From NCBI RefSeq assembly GCF_964228735.1, contig NZ_CAXRBQ010000161.1, forward strand, positions 1 to 8,994: a stretch of 8,994 nt of DNA, given 5' to 3'. Source of the DNA: Pontibacterium sp964228735. Lineage in GTDB: Bacteria > Pseudomonadota > Gammaproteobacteria > Pseudomonadales > Balneatricaceae. How positions within the stretch are numbered: the first letter of the stretch is position 1; every line of letters starts with the position of its first letter. The position numbers and the translations under genes are program-made. Below the pieces are notes generated by a model. That model saw nothing but the letters and a program-made list of their open reading frames with translations, made no database searches and was not told where the DNA came from. Of the stretch, positions 1 through 7,250 are shown one piece after another.

Positions 1-110
1 AATGGATCGTTTTCTAGGTAAATAAAGGGGTGGTACTTCCTGCACCGCTCCAGGCCCTGAAAATCCTCTAGACTTTTGTATAGTGTTGACACTTTTTCGG
101 CAATATTGAG

Positions 111-139
111 TTGACGGCCAATTTTTAGGCAGCTATCGT
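111..139 (+). promoter_or_regulatory. Probable promoter of the gntR-prpB-prpC-acnD-prpF operon
   Basis: A sigma70-like pair is visible: TTGACG at 111-116 (5 of 6 to TTGACA) and TATCGT at 134-139 (4 of 6 to TATAAT), with a 17-bp spacer. This would start transcription near 146, just before the 18-bp palindrome at 151-168, so a protein bound there would block initiation or escape. A second -35-like TTGACA at 86-91 has no good -10 at a proper distance. The assignment is by eye and the -10 is weak. Confidence 0.45.
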
Positions 140-150
140 TAACTTACATC

Positions 151-168
151 AAGATTGTCGACAATCTT
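151..168. promoter_or_regulatory. Perfect 18-bp palindrome, probable operator of the GntR regulator
   Basis: AAGATTGTCGACAATCTT is a perfect 18-bp palindrome centred at 159/160, ending 19 bp before the regulator's ATG. Operators of FadR/FCD-type GntR repressors commonly have a GT-N(0-3)-AC core flanked by T and A, and the inner TTGTCGACAA fits that pattern. Its place just downstream of the likely transcription start implies autorepression of the whole operon. A weaker symmetric element, AGTGT-TG-ACACT at 82-93, lies farther upstream and could be a second site. Confidence 0.7.
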
Positions 169-187
169 CAATCTGAAAAGGGTTGTT

Positions 188-901
188 ATGACAAATAAAG
201 CAGTAGTTACTCCGTTTGAGCCAGAATCACGCACATTAGCGGATCGCGTTTGCGAAAAAATCGTTGATGCCATCGTGATGGGGGACATTCCCCCGGGCCA
301 CAAAATCAGTGAGCCGGAACTGGCGCGAACCTACGGTATTAGCCGTGGTCCGTTGCGCGAAGCAATTCGTCGCCTGGAAGGGTATCGACTGGTGGAGCGC
401 AAGCCGCATGTCGGTGCGCGTGTTGTCAACTTGTCGGCAAAGGAACTGATAGAGATCTATCACGTTCGTGAAGCACTTGAAGGTATGGCTTGTCGCCTGG
501 CGGCAGAGAATATGCCGCAGGATGAGATCGACGCACTGCGTCATCTGCTTGATGAGCATGAACGCAATGTGGCTGAACTGGACGGACGTTCCTATTTCCA
601 GAAAGAGGGTGATCTGGATTTCCACCACCGCATCGTTAAAGGCAGCAAGAACGAAAAGCTGCTCGAGGTGCTGGGCGGTGAGCTGTATCACCTGGTTCGT
701 ATGTACCGATACAAATTCAGCGTTTCCAGCTCTCGACCAAAACGTGCATTGAAGGAACACCGCCAGATTGTCGATGCAATCGAGTCGCGTGATCCGGAAC
801 TGGCAGAGATGCTGATGCGTCGCCACATCGGCGCAGCACGTAAAAACATCGAAGGCCAACTGACCGCTACAACAGAAACCAACGCGGCTAAGCATGGCTG
901 A
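188..901 (+). CDS. GntR-family (FCD) transcriptional regulator of the propionate operon
   Basis: A 237-aa one-component repressor. Residues 15-80 form the GntR winged helix-turn-helix, with the typical stretches around LADRVCEKIVDAIVMGDIPPG, ELARTYGISRGPLREAIRRLE and the wing KPHVGARV. Residues from about 85 on are a helical FCD ligand domain. The usual FCD metal ligands are visible as D142-x3-H146, H191 and H213. The ATG at 188 is chosen because AAAAGGG sits 6-10 nt ahead; a TTG at 155 is in frame but lies inside the palindrome and lacks a ribosome site. The stop overlaps the prpB start by 8 nt (ATGGCTGA), so the two are translationally coupled. By position and family it probably represses this operon, with 2-methylcitrate or a related tricarboxylate as inducer; the ligand is an inference. 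Confidence 0.9.
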   Translation: MTNKAVVTPFEPESRTLADRVCEKIVDAIVMGDIPPGHKISEPELARTYGISRGPLREAIRRLEGYRLVERKPHVGARVVNLSAKELIEIYHVREALEGMACRLAAENMPQDEIDALRHLLDEHERNVAELDGRSYFQKEGDLDFHHRIVKGSKNEKLLEVLGGELYHLVRMYRYKFSVSSSRPKRALKEHRQIVDAIESRDPELAEMLMRRHIGAARKNIEGQLTATTETNAAKHG

Positions 902-1787
902 AAAACTGACCGCAGGCGGACGTTTCCGCAAAGCACTGGCTGAGACCCAGCCTCTGCAGATCGTAGGTACCACCAACGCATACCACGCAATGATGGCAGA
1001 GCGCGTTGGTCACCAGGCTATCTACCTGTCTGGCGGCGGCGTTGCAAACCACTCTTACGGCCTGCCGGATCTGGGTATGACCTCCATGAACGATGTGCTG
1101 GCAGACGTTAGCCGCATCACCAGCGCAGTTGAAACGCCACTGCTGGTAGACATCGACACCGGTTGGGGTGGTGCATTCAACATCGCACGTACCGTTAAAG
1201 AGATGATCAAAGCGGGCGCGGCTGCAGTTCACCTGGAAGACCAGGTTGCACAGAAGCGTTGTGGTCACCGTCCAAACAAAGAGATCGTATCCCTGGAAGA
1301 GATGGTTGATCGCGTAAAAGCAGCAGCTGATGCGAAAACCGACGACGACTTCTTCATCATCGCCCGTACCGATGCATTCCAGATGGAAGGCCTGAACGCT
1401 GCAGTTGATCGTGCCCAGGCATGTCTGGAAGCGGGTGCTGACGGCATCTTCGCTGAAGCGGTTCACACTCTGGAAGACTACAAAGCATTCTCCGATGGCA
1501 TCAACGGCGGTCACCTGCTGGCGAACATCACTGAGTTCGGCGCTACGCCTCTGTACAACAAGGCGGAGCTGGCTGAAAACGGCGCAACCATGGTGTTGTA
1601 CCCACTGTCCGCTTTCCGTGCAGCAAACAAGGCAGCACTGAACGTGTACGAGCACATTCTGAAAGACGGCGACCAGAAAGCAGTTGTCGACACCATGCAG
1701 ACCCGTATGGAACTGTACGATTTCTTGAACTACCACGACTTCGAGCAGAAGCTGGACGCGCTGTTCAAAGAAGGTAAAAACAAGTAA
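894..1787 (+). CDS. prpB: 2-methylisocitrate lyase
   Basis: A 297-aa enzyme of the isocitrate lyase/PEP mutase superfamily, close to the usual PrpB length. It cleaves 2-methylisocitrate to pyruvate and succinate, the last step of the 2-methylcitrate cycle, in the cytoplasm. Visible signatures are the substrate loop SGGG (46-49), the Mg2+ aspartates D59, D86 and D88 (DIDTGWGG), and the catalytic loop K121-R-C123-G-H125. The short K-[KR]-C-G-H loop form and the small size separate it from true isocitrate lyases of over 400 aa. The start overlaps the regulator's end by 8 nt. It is followed by a 73-nt gap with a hairpin and a strong ribosome site for prpC. Confidence 0.96.
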   Translation: MAEKLTAGGRFRKALAETQPLQIVGTTNAYHAMMAERVGHQAIYLSGGGVANHSYGLPDLGMTSMNDVLADVSRITSAVETPLLVDIDTGWGGAFNIARTVKEMIKAGAAAVHLEDQVAQKRCGHRPNKEIVSLEEMVDRVKAAADAKTDDDFFIIARTDAFQMEGLNAAVDRAQACLEAGADGIFAEAVHTLEDYKAFSDGINGGHLLANITEFGATPLYNKAELAENGATMVLYPLSAFRAANKAALNVYEHILKDGDQKAVVDTMQTRMELYDFLNYHDFEQKLDALFKEGKNK

Positions 1788-1821
1788 GCATTTCCCGGTA
1801 GTCCGAATAATAACTTATGAA

Positions 1822-1840
1822 GCGGGCCGACAGAGCCCGC
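1822..1840 (+). other. Intercistronic hairpin between prpB and prpC
   Basis: GCGGGC (1822-1827) and GCCCGC (1835-1840) form a perfect 6-bp GC stem with a 7-nt loop. No U-tract follows, so it is not an intrinsic terminator. A likely role is protecting the 3' end of the prpB segment or marking a processing site. It lies just ahead of TAAGGAG (1848-1854), the strong Shine-Dalgarno of prpC. Confidence 0.6.
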
Positions 1841-1860
1841 CCTGATCTAAGGAGCACAAC

Positions 1861-2988
1861 ATGGCTGAGAAGAAACTAGGCGGCGCAGGCCTGCGTGGTC
1901 AATCCGCTGGTGAAACTGCACTTTGTACTGTTGGTAAAACTGGTGCTGGCCTGACCTATCGCGGTTACGACATCAAAGAACTGGCTGACAAGGCTCAGTT
2001 TGAAGAAGTAGCTTACCTGCTGCTGTACGGCAAACTGCCTAACCAGGCTGAACTGGACGCGTACAAAGCGAAGCTGAAAGGCATGCGCGCACTGCCGGAC
2101 GCACTGAAAGTGGTTCTGGAACAGATTCCTGCTGATGCTCACCCAATGGACGTTATGCGTACCGGTTGCTCCATGCTGGGTAACCTGGAAGAGGAGAAAG
2201 ATTTCTCCGAGCAGCACGATCACATCGATCGCATGCTGGCGATCTTCCCGGGCATGATCAACTACTGGTACAACTTCAGCCACAACGGTGTACGCGTTGA
2301 GGTTGAGACTGATGCCGATTCCATCGCGGAACAGTTCCTGTGGACCCTGCATAACGAAAAACCTGAGCCACTGCACGTTCAGGTAATGCACGCGTCTCTG
2401 ATCCTGTACGCTGAGCACGAATTCAATGCGTCTACCTTTACTGCACGCGTATGTGCTTCCACCCTGTCTGATATCCACAGCTGTGTAACCGGTGCGATCG
2501 GTTCCCTGCGTGGTCCTCTGCACGGTGGTGCCAACGAAGCGGCGATGGCGATGATCGAAAACTGGCGCTCCCCAGAAGAAGCTGAAGCTGAAATCATGGC
2601 GATGCTGGCGCGTAAGGACAAGATCATGGGCTTTGGTCACGCGATTTACCGCGAGTCTGATCCACGTAACGCGATCATCAAAGAGTGGTCCAAGAAACTG
2701 TCTGAGCAGGTAGGCGACGAATACCTGTACGCAGTGTCCGAGCGTGTTGAAGCGGTTATGTGGCGCGAGAAGAAACTGTTCTGTAACGCAGACTTCTTCC
2801 ACGCGTCTGCATACAACTTCATGGGTATCCCAACCAAGTTGTTTACCCCGATCTTTGTATGTTCCCGTGCTGCTGGCTGGACAGCTCACGTCATGGAGCA
2901 GCGTGCTAACAACCGCATCATCCGTCCATCTGCTGACTACACCGGTCCTGAGCATGCAGATTGGGTAGCGATCGAAGATCGTCCATAA
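1861..2988 (+). CDS. prpC: 2-methylcitrate synthase
   Basis: A 375-aa short-form citrate synthase, the usual PrpC length; the housekeeping hexameric citrate synthase is near 430 aa. It condenses propionyl-CoA with oxaloacetate to 2-methylcitrate and CoA. The catalytic triad is visible as H221 (GPLHGGAN), H260 (GFGHAIYR) and D311 (NADFFHASAY). The conserved ILYAEHEFNAST block is at 181-192, and the C-terminal arginine motif around NNRIIRPSADY is at 350-360. The start has a strong TAAGGAG six nt upstream. Its place between prpB and acnD supports methylcitrate synthase over citrate synthase. Codon use is strongly biased, as in its neighbours. A gap of 148 nt rich in inverted repeats separates it from acnD. 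Confidence 0.95.
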   Translation: MAEKKLGGAGLRGQSAGETALCTVGKTGAGLTYRGYDIKELADKAQFEEVAYLLLYGKLPNQAELDAYKAKLKGMRALPDALKVVLEQIPADAHPMDVMRTGCSMLGNLEEEKDFSEQHDHIDRMLAIFPGMINYWYNFSHNGVRVEVETDADSIAEQFLWTLHNEKPEPLHVQVMHASLILYAEHEFNASTFTARVCASTLSDIHSCVTGAIGSLRGPLHGGANEAAMAMIENWRSPEEAEAEIMAMLARKDKIMGFGHAIYRESDPRNAIIKEWSKKLSEQVGDEYLYAVSERVEAVMWREKKLFCNADFFHASAYNFMGIPTKLFTPIFVCSRAAGWTAHVMEQRANNRIIRPSADYTGPEHADWVAIEDRP

Positions 2989-2994
2989 GGTTTA

Positions 2995-3091
2995 AGGCGC
3001 AACGCCTCTGATCTCAGAGGTGTGGCTTGTTAACCCAGGCCACACCTCCACAAGAACAAATATCAGGAAACGGGACGTCCAGTTTCGCCTG
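2995..3091 (+). other. Chain of overlapping hairpins in the prpC-acnD gap
   Basis: Four inverted repeats follow one another. H1 is AGGCG/CGCCT (2995-2999, 3003-3007). H2 is CCTCTGA/TCAGAGG (3005-3011, 3014-3020). H3 is GAGGTGTGGC/GCCACACCTC (3017-3026, 3039-3048), a perfect 10-bp stem that can extend inward through one G-T pair. H4 is CAGGAAAC/GTTTCGCCTG (3064-3071, 3082-3091), with a two-base bulge. H1 and H2 share 3005-3007, and H2 and H3 share 3017-3020, so neighbours exclude each other as in attenuator-type leaders. No U-tract follows H3. The repeats are seen directly; any role in setting acnD expression or mRNA stability is an inference. Confidence 0.65.
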
Positions 3092-3136
3092 CGTCCGGTT
3101 TTCATCCCTGAACACAATTCTCTCGTGGGTTTAGTT

Positions 3137-5743
3137 ATGAACACTGCATACCGCAAACAATTAGCCGGCACTCAGGTCGACTACTTCGACACCCGTGAAG
3201 CGGTCGAAGCGATCGAGCCAGGCTCCTACGCTAAGCTGCCGTACACCTCCCGTGTACTGGCTGAGCAGCTGGTTCGCCGCTGTGAGCCTGAAGCGCTGAC
3301 CGACTCCCTGAAACAGCTGATCAACCGTCAGCGTACCCTGGACTTCCCATGGTACCCGGCACGTGTAGTGTGCCATGACATCCTCGGCCAGACCGCACTG
3401 GTTGACCTGGCAGGTCTGCGTGACGCAATCGCCGATCAGGGTGGTGACCCATCCAAGGTAAACCCGGTAGTACCTACTCAGCTGATCGTTGACCACTCCC
3501 TGGCTGTAGAAGCACCAGGTTTCGATCCGGACGCATTCGAAAAGAACCGCGCGATCGAAGACCGTCGTAACGACGACCGTTTCCACTTCATCGACTGGTG
3601 TAAAACTGCGTTTGATAACGTAGACGTGATCCCAGCGGGTAACGGCATCATGCACCAGATCAATCTGGAGAAAATGTCTCCGGTGATCCAGAACCGCGAC
3701 GGCGTTGCTTACCCGGATACCTGTGTAGGTACCGACTCCCACACACCACATGTTGATGCACTGGGTGTAATCGCAATCGGTGTGGGTGGTCTGGAAGCAG
3801 AAACTGTAATGCTGGGTCTGCCATCCATGATGCGTCTGCCGGACATCGTCGGCGTTAAGATTGTTGGCGAGCGTAAGCCGGGCATCACTGCAACCGATAT
3901 CGCGCTGGCGATGACTGAGTTCCTGCGTAACGAGAAAGTTGTTTCCGCATACCTGGAATTCTTCGGCCCAGGTGCGAAGACCCTGTCTATCGGTGACCGT
4001 GCGACGCTGTCCAACATGACCCCTGAGTACGGCGCGTCTGCAGGTATGTTCTACATCGACGAACAGACCATCGACTACCTGAAACTGACCGGTCGTGAGC
4101 CTGAGCAGGTTGCGCTGGTTGAGCAGTACGCGAAAGAGACTGGCCTGTGGGCTGATGATCTGGAAAACGCTGAATACGAGCGCGTACTGGAATTCGATCT
4201 GTCTACTGTTGTACGTAACATGGCGGGTCCTTCCAACCCACACCGTCGTCTGCCGACTACTGCGCTGACTGAGCGTGGCATCGCTGGTGACGAGATGCTG
4301 GCGGCTGCGAAAGCTGAAGAAGCAGAAGGTCTGATGCCGGATGGCGCGGTAATCATCGCGGCGATCACCTCTTGTACGAACACTTCCAACCCACGCAACG
4401 TTGTAGCTGCGGGTCTGGTGGCTAAGAAAGCGAACGAGCTGGGTCTGGTTCGTAAGCCTTGGGTTAAGACCTCTTTCGCACCGGGTTCCAAAGTTGCAAA
4501 ACTGTACCTGGAAGAAGCGGGCCTGCTGCCTGAGCTGGAAAAACTGGGCTTCGGTATCGTTGCATACGCATGTACGACCTGTAACGGTATGTCCGGTGCA
4601 CTGGATCCGGTAATCGAAAAAGAAGTGGTTGAACGCGACCTGTACGCAACGGCTGTACTGTCCGGTAACCGTAACTTCGACGGCCGTATCCACCCACACG
4701 CTAAACAGGCATTCCTGGCATCTCCACCGCTGGTTGTGGCTTACGCGATCGCAGGTACCGTGCGTTTCGATATCGAAAACGACGTACTGGCTGTTGTTGA
4801 TGGCAAAGAGATCACTCTGAAAGATCTGTGGCCATCCGATGAAGAGATCGATGCAATCGTAGAAAAGGCGGTTAAGCCTGAACAGTTCAACCAGATCTAC
4901 ATCCCAATGTTCGATCTGGGTGACGTAGAGCGCGCTGAAAGTCCGCTGTACGACTGGCGTCCAATGTCTACCTACATCCGTCGCCCTCCATACTGGGAAG
5001 GTGCACTGGCGGGCGAACGTACCATGAAAGGTATGCGTCCACTGGCGGTACTGGGTGACAACATCACCACCGACCACCTGTCTCCATCCAACGCAATTCA
5101 GGCGAGCTCTGCTGCTGGTGAATACTGCGCGAAAATGGGTCTGCCGGAAGAGGACTTCAACTCTTACGCAACTCACCGTGGTGACCACCTGACTGCTCAG
5201 CGTGCGACCTTCGCGAACCCTAAACTGCTGAACGAAATGTGCCGTGACGAAAACGGTGAAGTGAAGCAGGGTTCTCTGGCACGTATCGAGCCTGAAGGAA
5301 CCGAAAGCCGTATGTGGGAAGCGATTGAAACCTACATGGATCGCAAGCAAAACCTGATCATCGTAGCAGGTGCTGACTACGGTCAGGGTTCCTCCCGTGA
5401 CTGGGCGGCGAAAGGTGTTCGTCTGGCGGGTGTTGAAACCATCGTTGCAGAAGGTTTCGAGCGTATCCACCGTACCAACCTGGTAGGTATGGGTGTACTG
5501 CCGGTTGAGTTCAAAGCCGGTGATACCCGTCACACTTACGGCATCGACGGTACAGAGACTTTCGACATCGAGGGTGAGATATCCCCACGTTGCGACCTGA
5601 CTCTGATCATCAACCGTGCTAACGGCGAGAAGGTTGAAGTGCCTGTAACTTGCCGTCTGGATACGGCTGCTGAAGTGAATGTCTACAAAGCGGGCGGTGT
5701 ACTGCAGCGCTTCGCAAAAGACTTCCTGGCGAGCGAAGCGTAA
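3137..5743 (+). CDS. acnD: Fe/S-dependent 2-methylcitrate dehydratase (AcnD)
   Basis: An 868-aa aconitase A-type protein that dehydrates 2-methylcitrate in organisms using the AcnD/PrpF route in place of PrpD. The 4Fe-4S ligands are C413 (ITSCTNTSNP) and the pair C479/C482 (ACTTCNG). Other aconitase signatures are VDHS (118-121), GTDSHT (198-203) and the swivel-domain GQGSSRDWAAKG (749-760). The ATG at 3137 is chosen because family members begin close to this MNTAYRKQL sequence. The frame stays open back to 3020, but that stretch is the hairpin-rich leader. The ribosome site is weak (TGGG, about 7 nt upstream), unlike that of prpC, so translation may depend on leader structure. Position between prpC and prpF separates it from housekeeping AcnA. 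Confidence 0.95.
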   Translation: MNTAYRKQLAGTQVDYFDTREAVEAIEPGSYAKLPYTSRVLAEQLVRRCEPEALTDSLKQLINRQRTLDFPWYPARVVCHDILGQTALVDLAGLRDAIADQGGDPSKVNPVVPTQLIVDHSLAVEAPGFDPDAFEKNRAIEDRRNDDRFHFIDWCKTAFDNVDVIPAGNGIMHQINLEKMSPVIQNRDGVAYPDTCVGTDSHTPHVDALGVIAIGVGGLEAETVMLGLPSMMRLPDIVGVKIVGERKPGITATDIALAMTEFLRNEKVVSAYLEFFGPGAKTLSIGDRATLSNMTPEYGASAGMFYIDEQTIDYLKLTGREPEQVALVEQYAKETGLWADDLENAEYERVLEFDLSTVVRNMAGPSNPHRRLPTTALTERGIAGDEMLAAAKAEEAEGLMPDGAVIIAAITSCTNTSNPRNVVAAGLVAKKANELGLVRKPWVKTSFAPGSKVAKLYLEEAGLLPELEKLGFGIVAYACTTCNGMSGALDPVIEKEVVERDLYATAVLSGNRNFDGRIHPHAKQAFLASPPLVVAYAIAGTVRFDIENDVLAVVDGKEITLKDLWPSDEEIDAIVEKAVKPEQFNQIYIPMFDLGDVERAESPLYDWRPMSTYIRRPPYWEGALAGERTMKGMRPLAVLGDNITTDHLSPSNAIQASSAAGEYCAKMGLPEEDFNSYATHRGDHLTAQRATFANPKLLNEMCRDENGEVKQGSLARIEPEGTESRMWEAIETYMDRKQNLIIVAGADYGQGSSRDWAAKGVRLAGVETIVAEGFERIHRTNLVGMGVLPVEFKAGDTRHTYGIDGTETFDIEGEISPRCDLTLIINRANGEKVEVPVTCRLDTAAEVNVYKAGGVLQRFAKDFLASEA

Positions 5744-5759
5744 GGCTTAGCCGCTAGTC

Positions 5760-5788
5760 TGACGGGCACCGGAACTCGGTGCCCGTCA
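5760..5788 (+). other. Strong intercistronic hairpin after acnD
   Basis: TGACGGGCACCG (5760-5771) and CGGTGCCCGTCA (5777-5788) make a perfect 12-bp stem with a GAACT loop, 16 nt after the acnD stop. The only T-run nearby, TTTT at 5803-5806, is 14 nt away behind a second small repeat (CTCTC/GAGAG, 5790-5801). That makes a full terminator unlikely, but partial termination or 3'-end protection of the upstream mRNA is plausible. Confidence 0.65.
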
Positions 5789-5804
5789 TCTCTCCCGAGA
5801 GCTT

Positions 5805-5908
5805 TTAACTACCATCACGTAATGCGTGATCGCAGTTAAGGGTTTTCACCTTCAAAGTGTAGGGTGCAATATCCACGCGTATTGCACCGCCAAGGCCAGC
5901 GAAGGCCT
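5805..5908 (+). other. Further inverted repeats in the acnD-prpF gap
   Basis: Three more repeats fill the 200-nt gap. The first is a two-part stem, TTAACT/AGTTAA (5805-5810, 5834-5839) enclosing ATCACG/CGTGAT (5814-5819, 5825-5830). The second is GGTGCAAT/ATTGCACC (5863-5870, 5881-5888), extending inward by an A-T and a G-T pair. The third is AGGCC/GGCCT (5893-5897, 5904-5908). The sequences are unrelated to each other and to those before acnD, so they do not look like copies of one dispersed repeat family. No ORF is convincing here. The prpF ribosome site, AGGA at 5931-5934, follows. Confidence 0.55.
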
Positions 5909-5943
5909 GATAGAAACAAAATTACGAAACAGGACAAGATCCC

Positions 5944-7140
5944 ATGGCACACGTACCTCAGATTAAGATCCCTGCTACTTACATCCGTGGTGGCACCAGT
6001 AAAGGTGTTTTCTTCCGTCGTCAGGACCTGCCGGCAGCGGCGCAGGAGCCGGGTGAAGCACGCGACAAGATCCTGATGCGTGTGATCGGTAGCCCTGATC
6101 CATACGGCCAGCAGATCGATGGCATGGGTGGTGCAACCTCCAGTACTTCCAAAACCGTCATCCTGGATAAAAGCTCTGTGCCAGACCACGACGTGGACTA
6201 CCTGTTCGGTCAGGTTGCGATCAACAAAGCATTCGTCGATTGGTCCGGTAACTGCGGTAACCTGACTGCAGCAGTTGGCGCATTCGCGATCTCTGGTGGT
6301 CTGGTAGACCCGGAGCGTATCCCGGAAAACGGCATCTGCACCGTACGTATCTGGCAGAAAAACATTCAGAAAACCATCATCGCTCACGTACCAATCACTA
6401 ACGGTGAAGTACAGGAAACCGGTGACTTCGAACTGGACGGCGTAACCTTCCCGGCAGCGGAAGTTGTAATCGAGTTTATGGACCCGGCTGATGGCGAAGG
6501 CTCCATGTTCCCAACCGGTAATCTGGTCGATGACCTGGAAGTGCCAGCCTTTGGTGACAAGCCTGCGACAACTTACAAGGCCACCATGATCAATGCCGGT
6601 ATCCCGACAATTTTTGTCAACGCGGCTGATATTGGCTACACCGGTACCGAGTTGCAGAAAGACATCAACGGTAATGCCGATGTGCTGGCTTGGTTCGAAC
6701 ACGTTCGTGCTCACGGCGCGGTGAAAATGGGCCTGATCGAGAACATCGAAGAAGCTGTCGCTCGTCAGCACACCCCTAAGATCGCCTTCGTAGCCCCTGC
6801 GACTGACTACGAAGCGTCCAGCGGCAAACAGATATCTGCCAACGACATCGATGTATGTGTACGCGCATTGTCTATGGGCAAACTGCACCACGCCATGATG
6901 GGCACCGCGTCTGTAGCAATCGCAACCGCAGCTGCTGTTCCAGGCACCCTGGTGAACTTGGCGGCTGGTGGCGGTGAGCGTGAAGCGGTAACCTTCGGCC
7001 ACCCATCCGGAACCCTGCGCGTCGGTGCAGCGGCAGAAGAGAAAGAGAACGGCGACTGGACCGCGAAAAAAGCAGTCATGAGCCGTAGCGCCCGTGTCGT
7101 TATGGAAGGTTTCGTTCGTATCCCAGGCGATACCTTCTAA
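5944..7140 (+). CDS. prpF: Methylaconitate isomerase PrpF
   Basis: A 398-aa protein of the PrpF/diaminopimelate epimerase-like fold. It isomerises the methylaconitate formed by AcnD so that a housekeeping aconitase can hydrate it to 2-methylisocitrate. K70 (SSTSK) and C104 (GNCGN) match the lysine and cysteine proposed as active-site residues in the Shewanella PrpF (K73, C107). Other conserved blocks are YIRGGTSKGVFF (13-24), FPTGN (206-210), INAGIPTIFVNA (231-242), MMGTASVAIA (321-330) and GHPSGTLRVG (351-360). AGGA lies 9 nt before the ATG. It is the last operon gene. Codons from about 6550 to 6780 are less biased than in the rest of the gene (ACA, ATT, TTG, GCC appear), a weak hint of mosaic ancestry. 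Confidence 0.94.
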   Translation: MAHVPQIKIPATYIRGGTSKGVFFRRQDLPAAAQEPGEARDKILMRVIGSPDPYGQQIDGMGGATSSTSKTVILDKSSVPDHDVDYLFGQVAINKAFVDWSGNCGNLTAAVGAFAISGGLVDPERIPENGICTVRIWQKNIQKTIIAHVPITNGEVQETGDFELDGVTFPAAEVVIEFMDPADGEGSMFPTGNLVDDLEVPAFGDKPATTYKATMINAGIPTIFVNAADIGYTGTELQKDINGNADVLAWFEHVRAHGAVKMGLIENIEEAVARQHTPKIAFVAPATDYEASSGKQISANDIDVCVRALSMGKLHHAMMGTASVAIATAAAVPGTLVNLAAGGGEREAVTFGHPSGTLRVGAAAEEKENGDWTAKKAVMSRSARVVMEGFVRIPGDTF

Positions 7141-7226
7141 GGATCTACCGTAAAGAGCTCTGATTGGAGTAACCAAAGCGTGTGGTGGGTTTACCTATCA
7201 TGATCCGCCACGCAGTTGCTTCGTTG

Positions 7227-7250
7227 ACCCCGCCTTGGCGGGGTTTTTTT
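7227..7250 (+). terminator. Intrinsic terminator of the prp operon
   Basis: CCCCGCC (7228-7234), a TT loop and GGCGGGG (7237-7243) form a perfect 7-bp GC stem followed by seven Ts (7244-7250). It lies 87 nt after the prpF stop. It works rightward only, since the other strand has no T-run after the stem. It would shield the convergent integrase gene from antisense read-through. The last two Ts also belong to the integrase stop codon. Confidence 0.93.

Noticed and set aside
1..110. Search for an upstream gene end or mobile-element end at the left edge
   Set aside because: Only short symmetric words (AGTGT-TG-ACACT at 82-93, CAATATTG at 101-108) are seen. No coding frame or clear element end can be supported.
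155..187. Upstream TTG start for the GntR gene
   Set aside because: It lies inside the 18-bp palindrome and has no ribosome site, whereas the ATG at 188 has AAAAGGG at good spacing.
3020..3136. N-terminal extension of AcnD
   Set aside because: The frame is open, but the extension does not resemble the start of aconitases, begins inside hairpin H3, and the family N-terminus starts at the ATG at 3137.
3161..5533. A 790-codon open frame on the minus strand opposite acnD
   Set aside because: It is a shadow of the strongly biased codons of acnD. Its product is rich in C, H, Q, T and V with no recognisable domain, while the + strand frame is an unmistakable aconitase.
5836..7176. A 446-codon minus-strand frame opposite prpF
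   Set aside because: Same codon-bias artefact; no domain is seen, and the + strand encodes a full PrpF.
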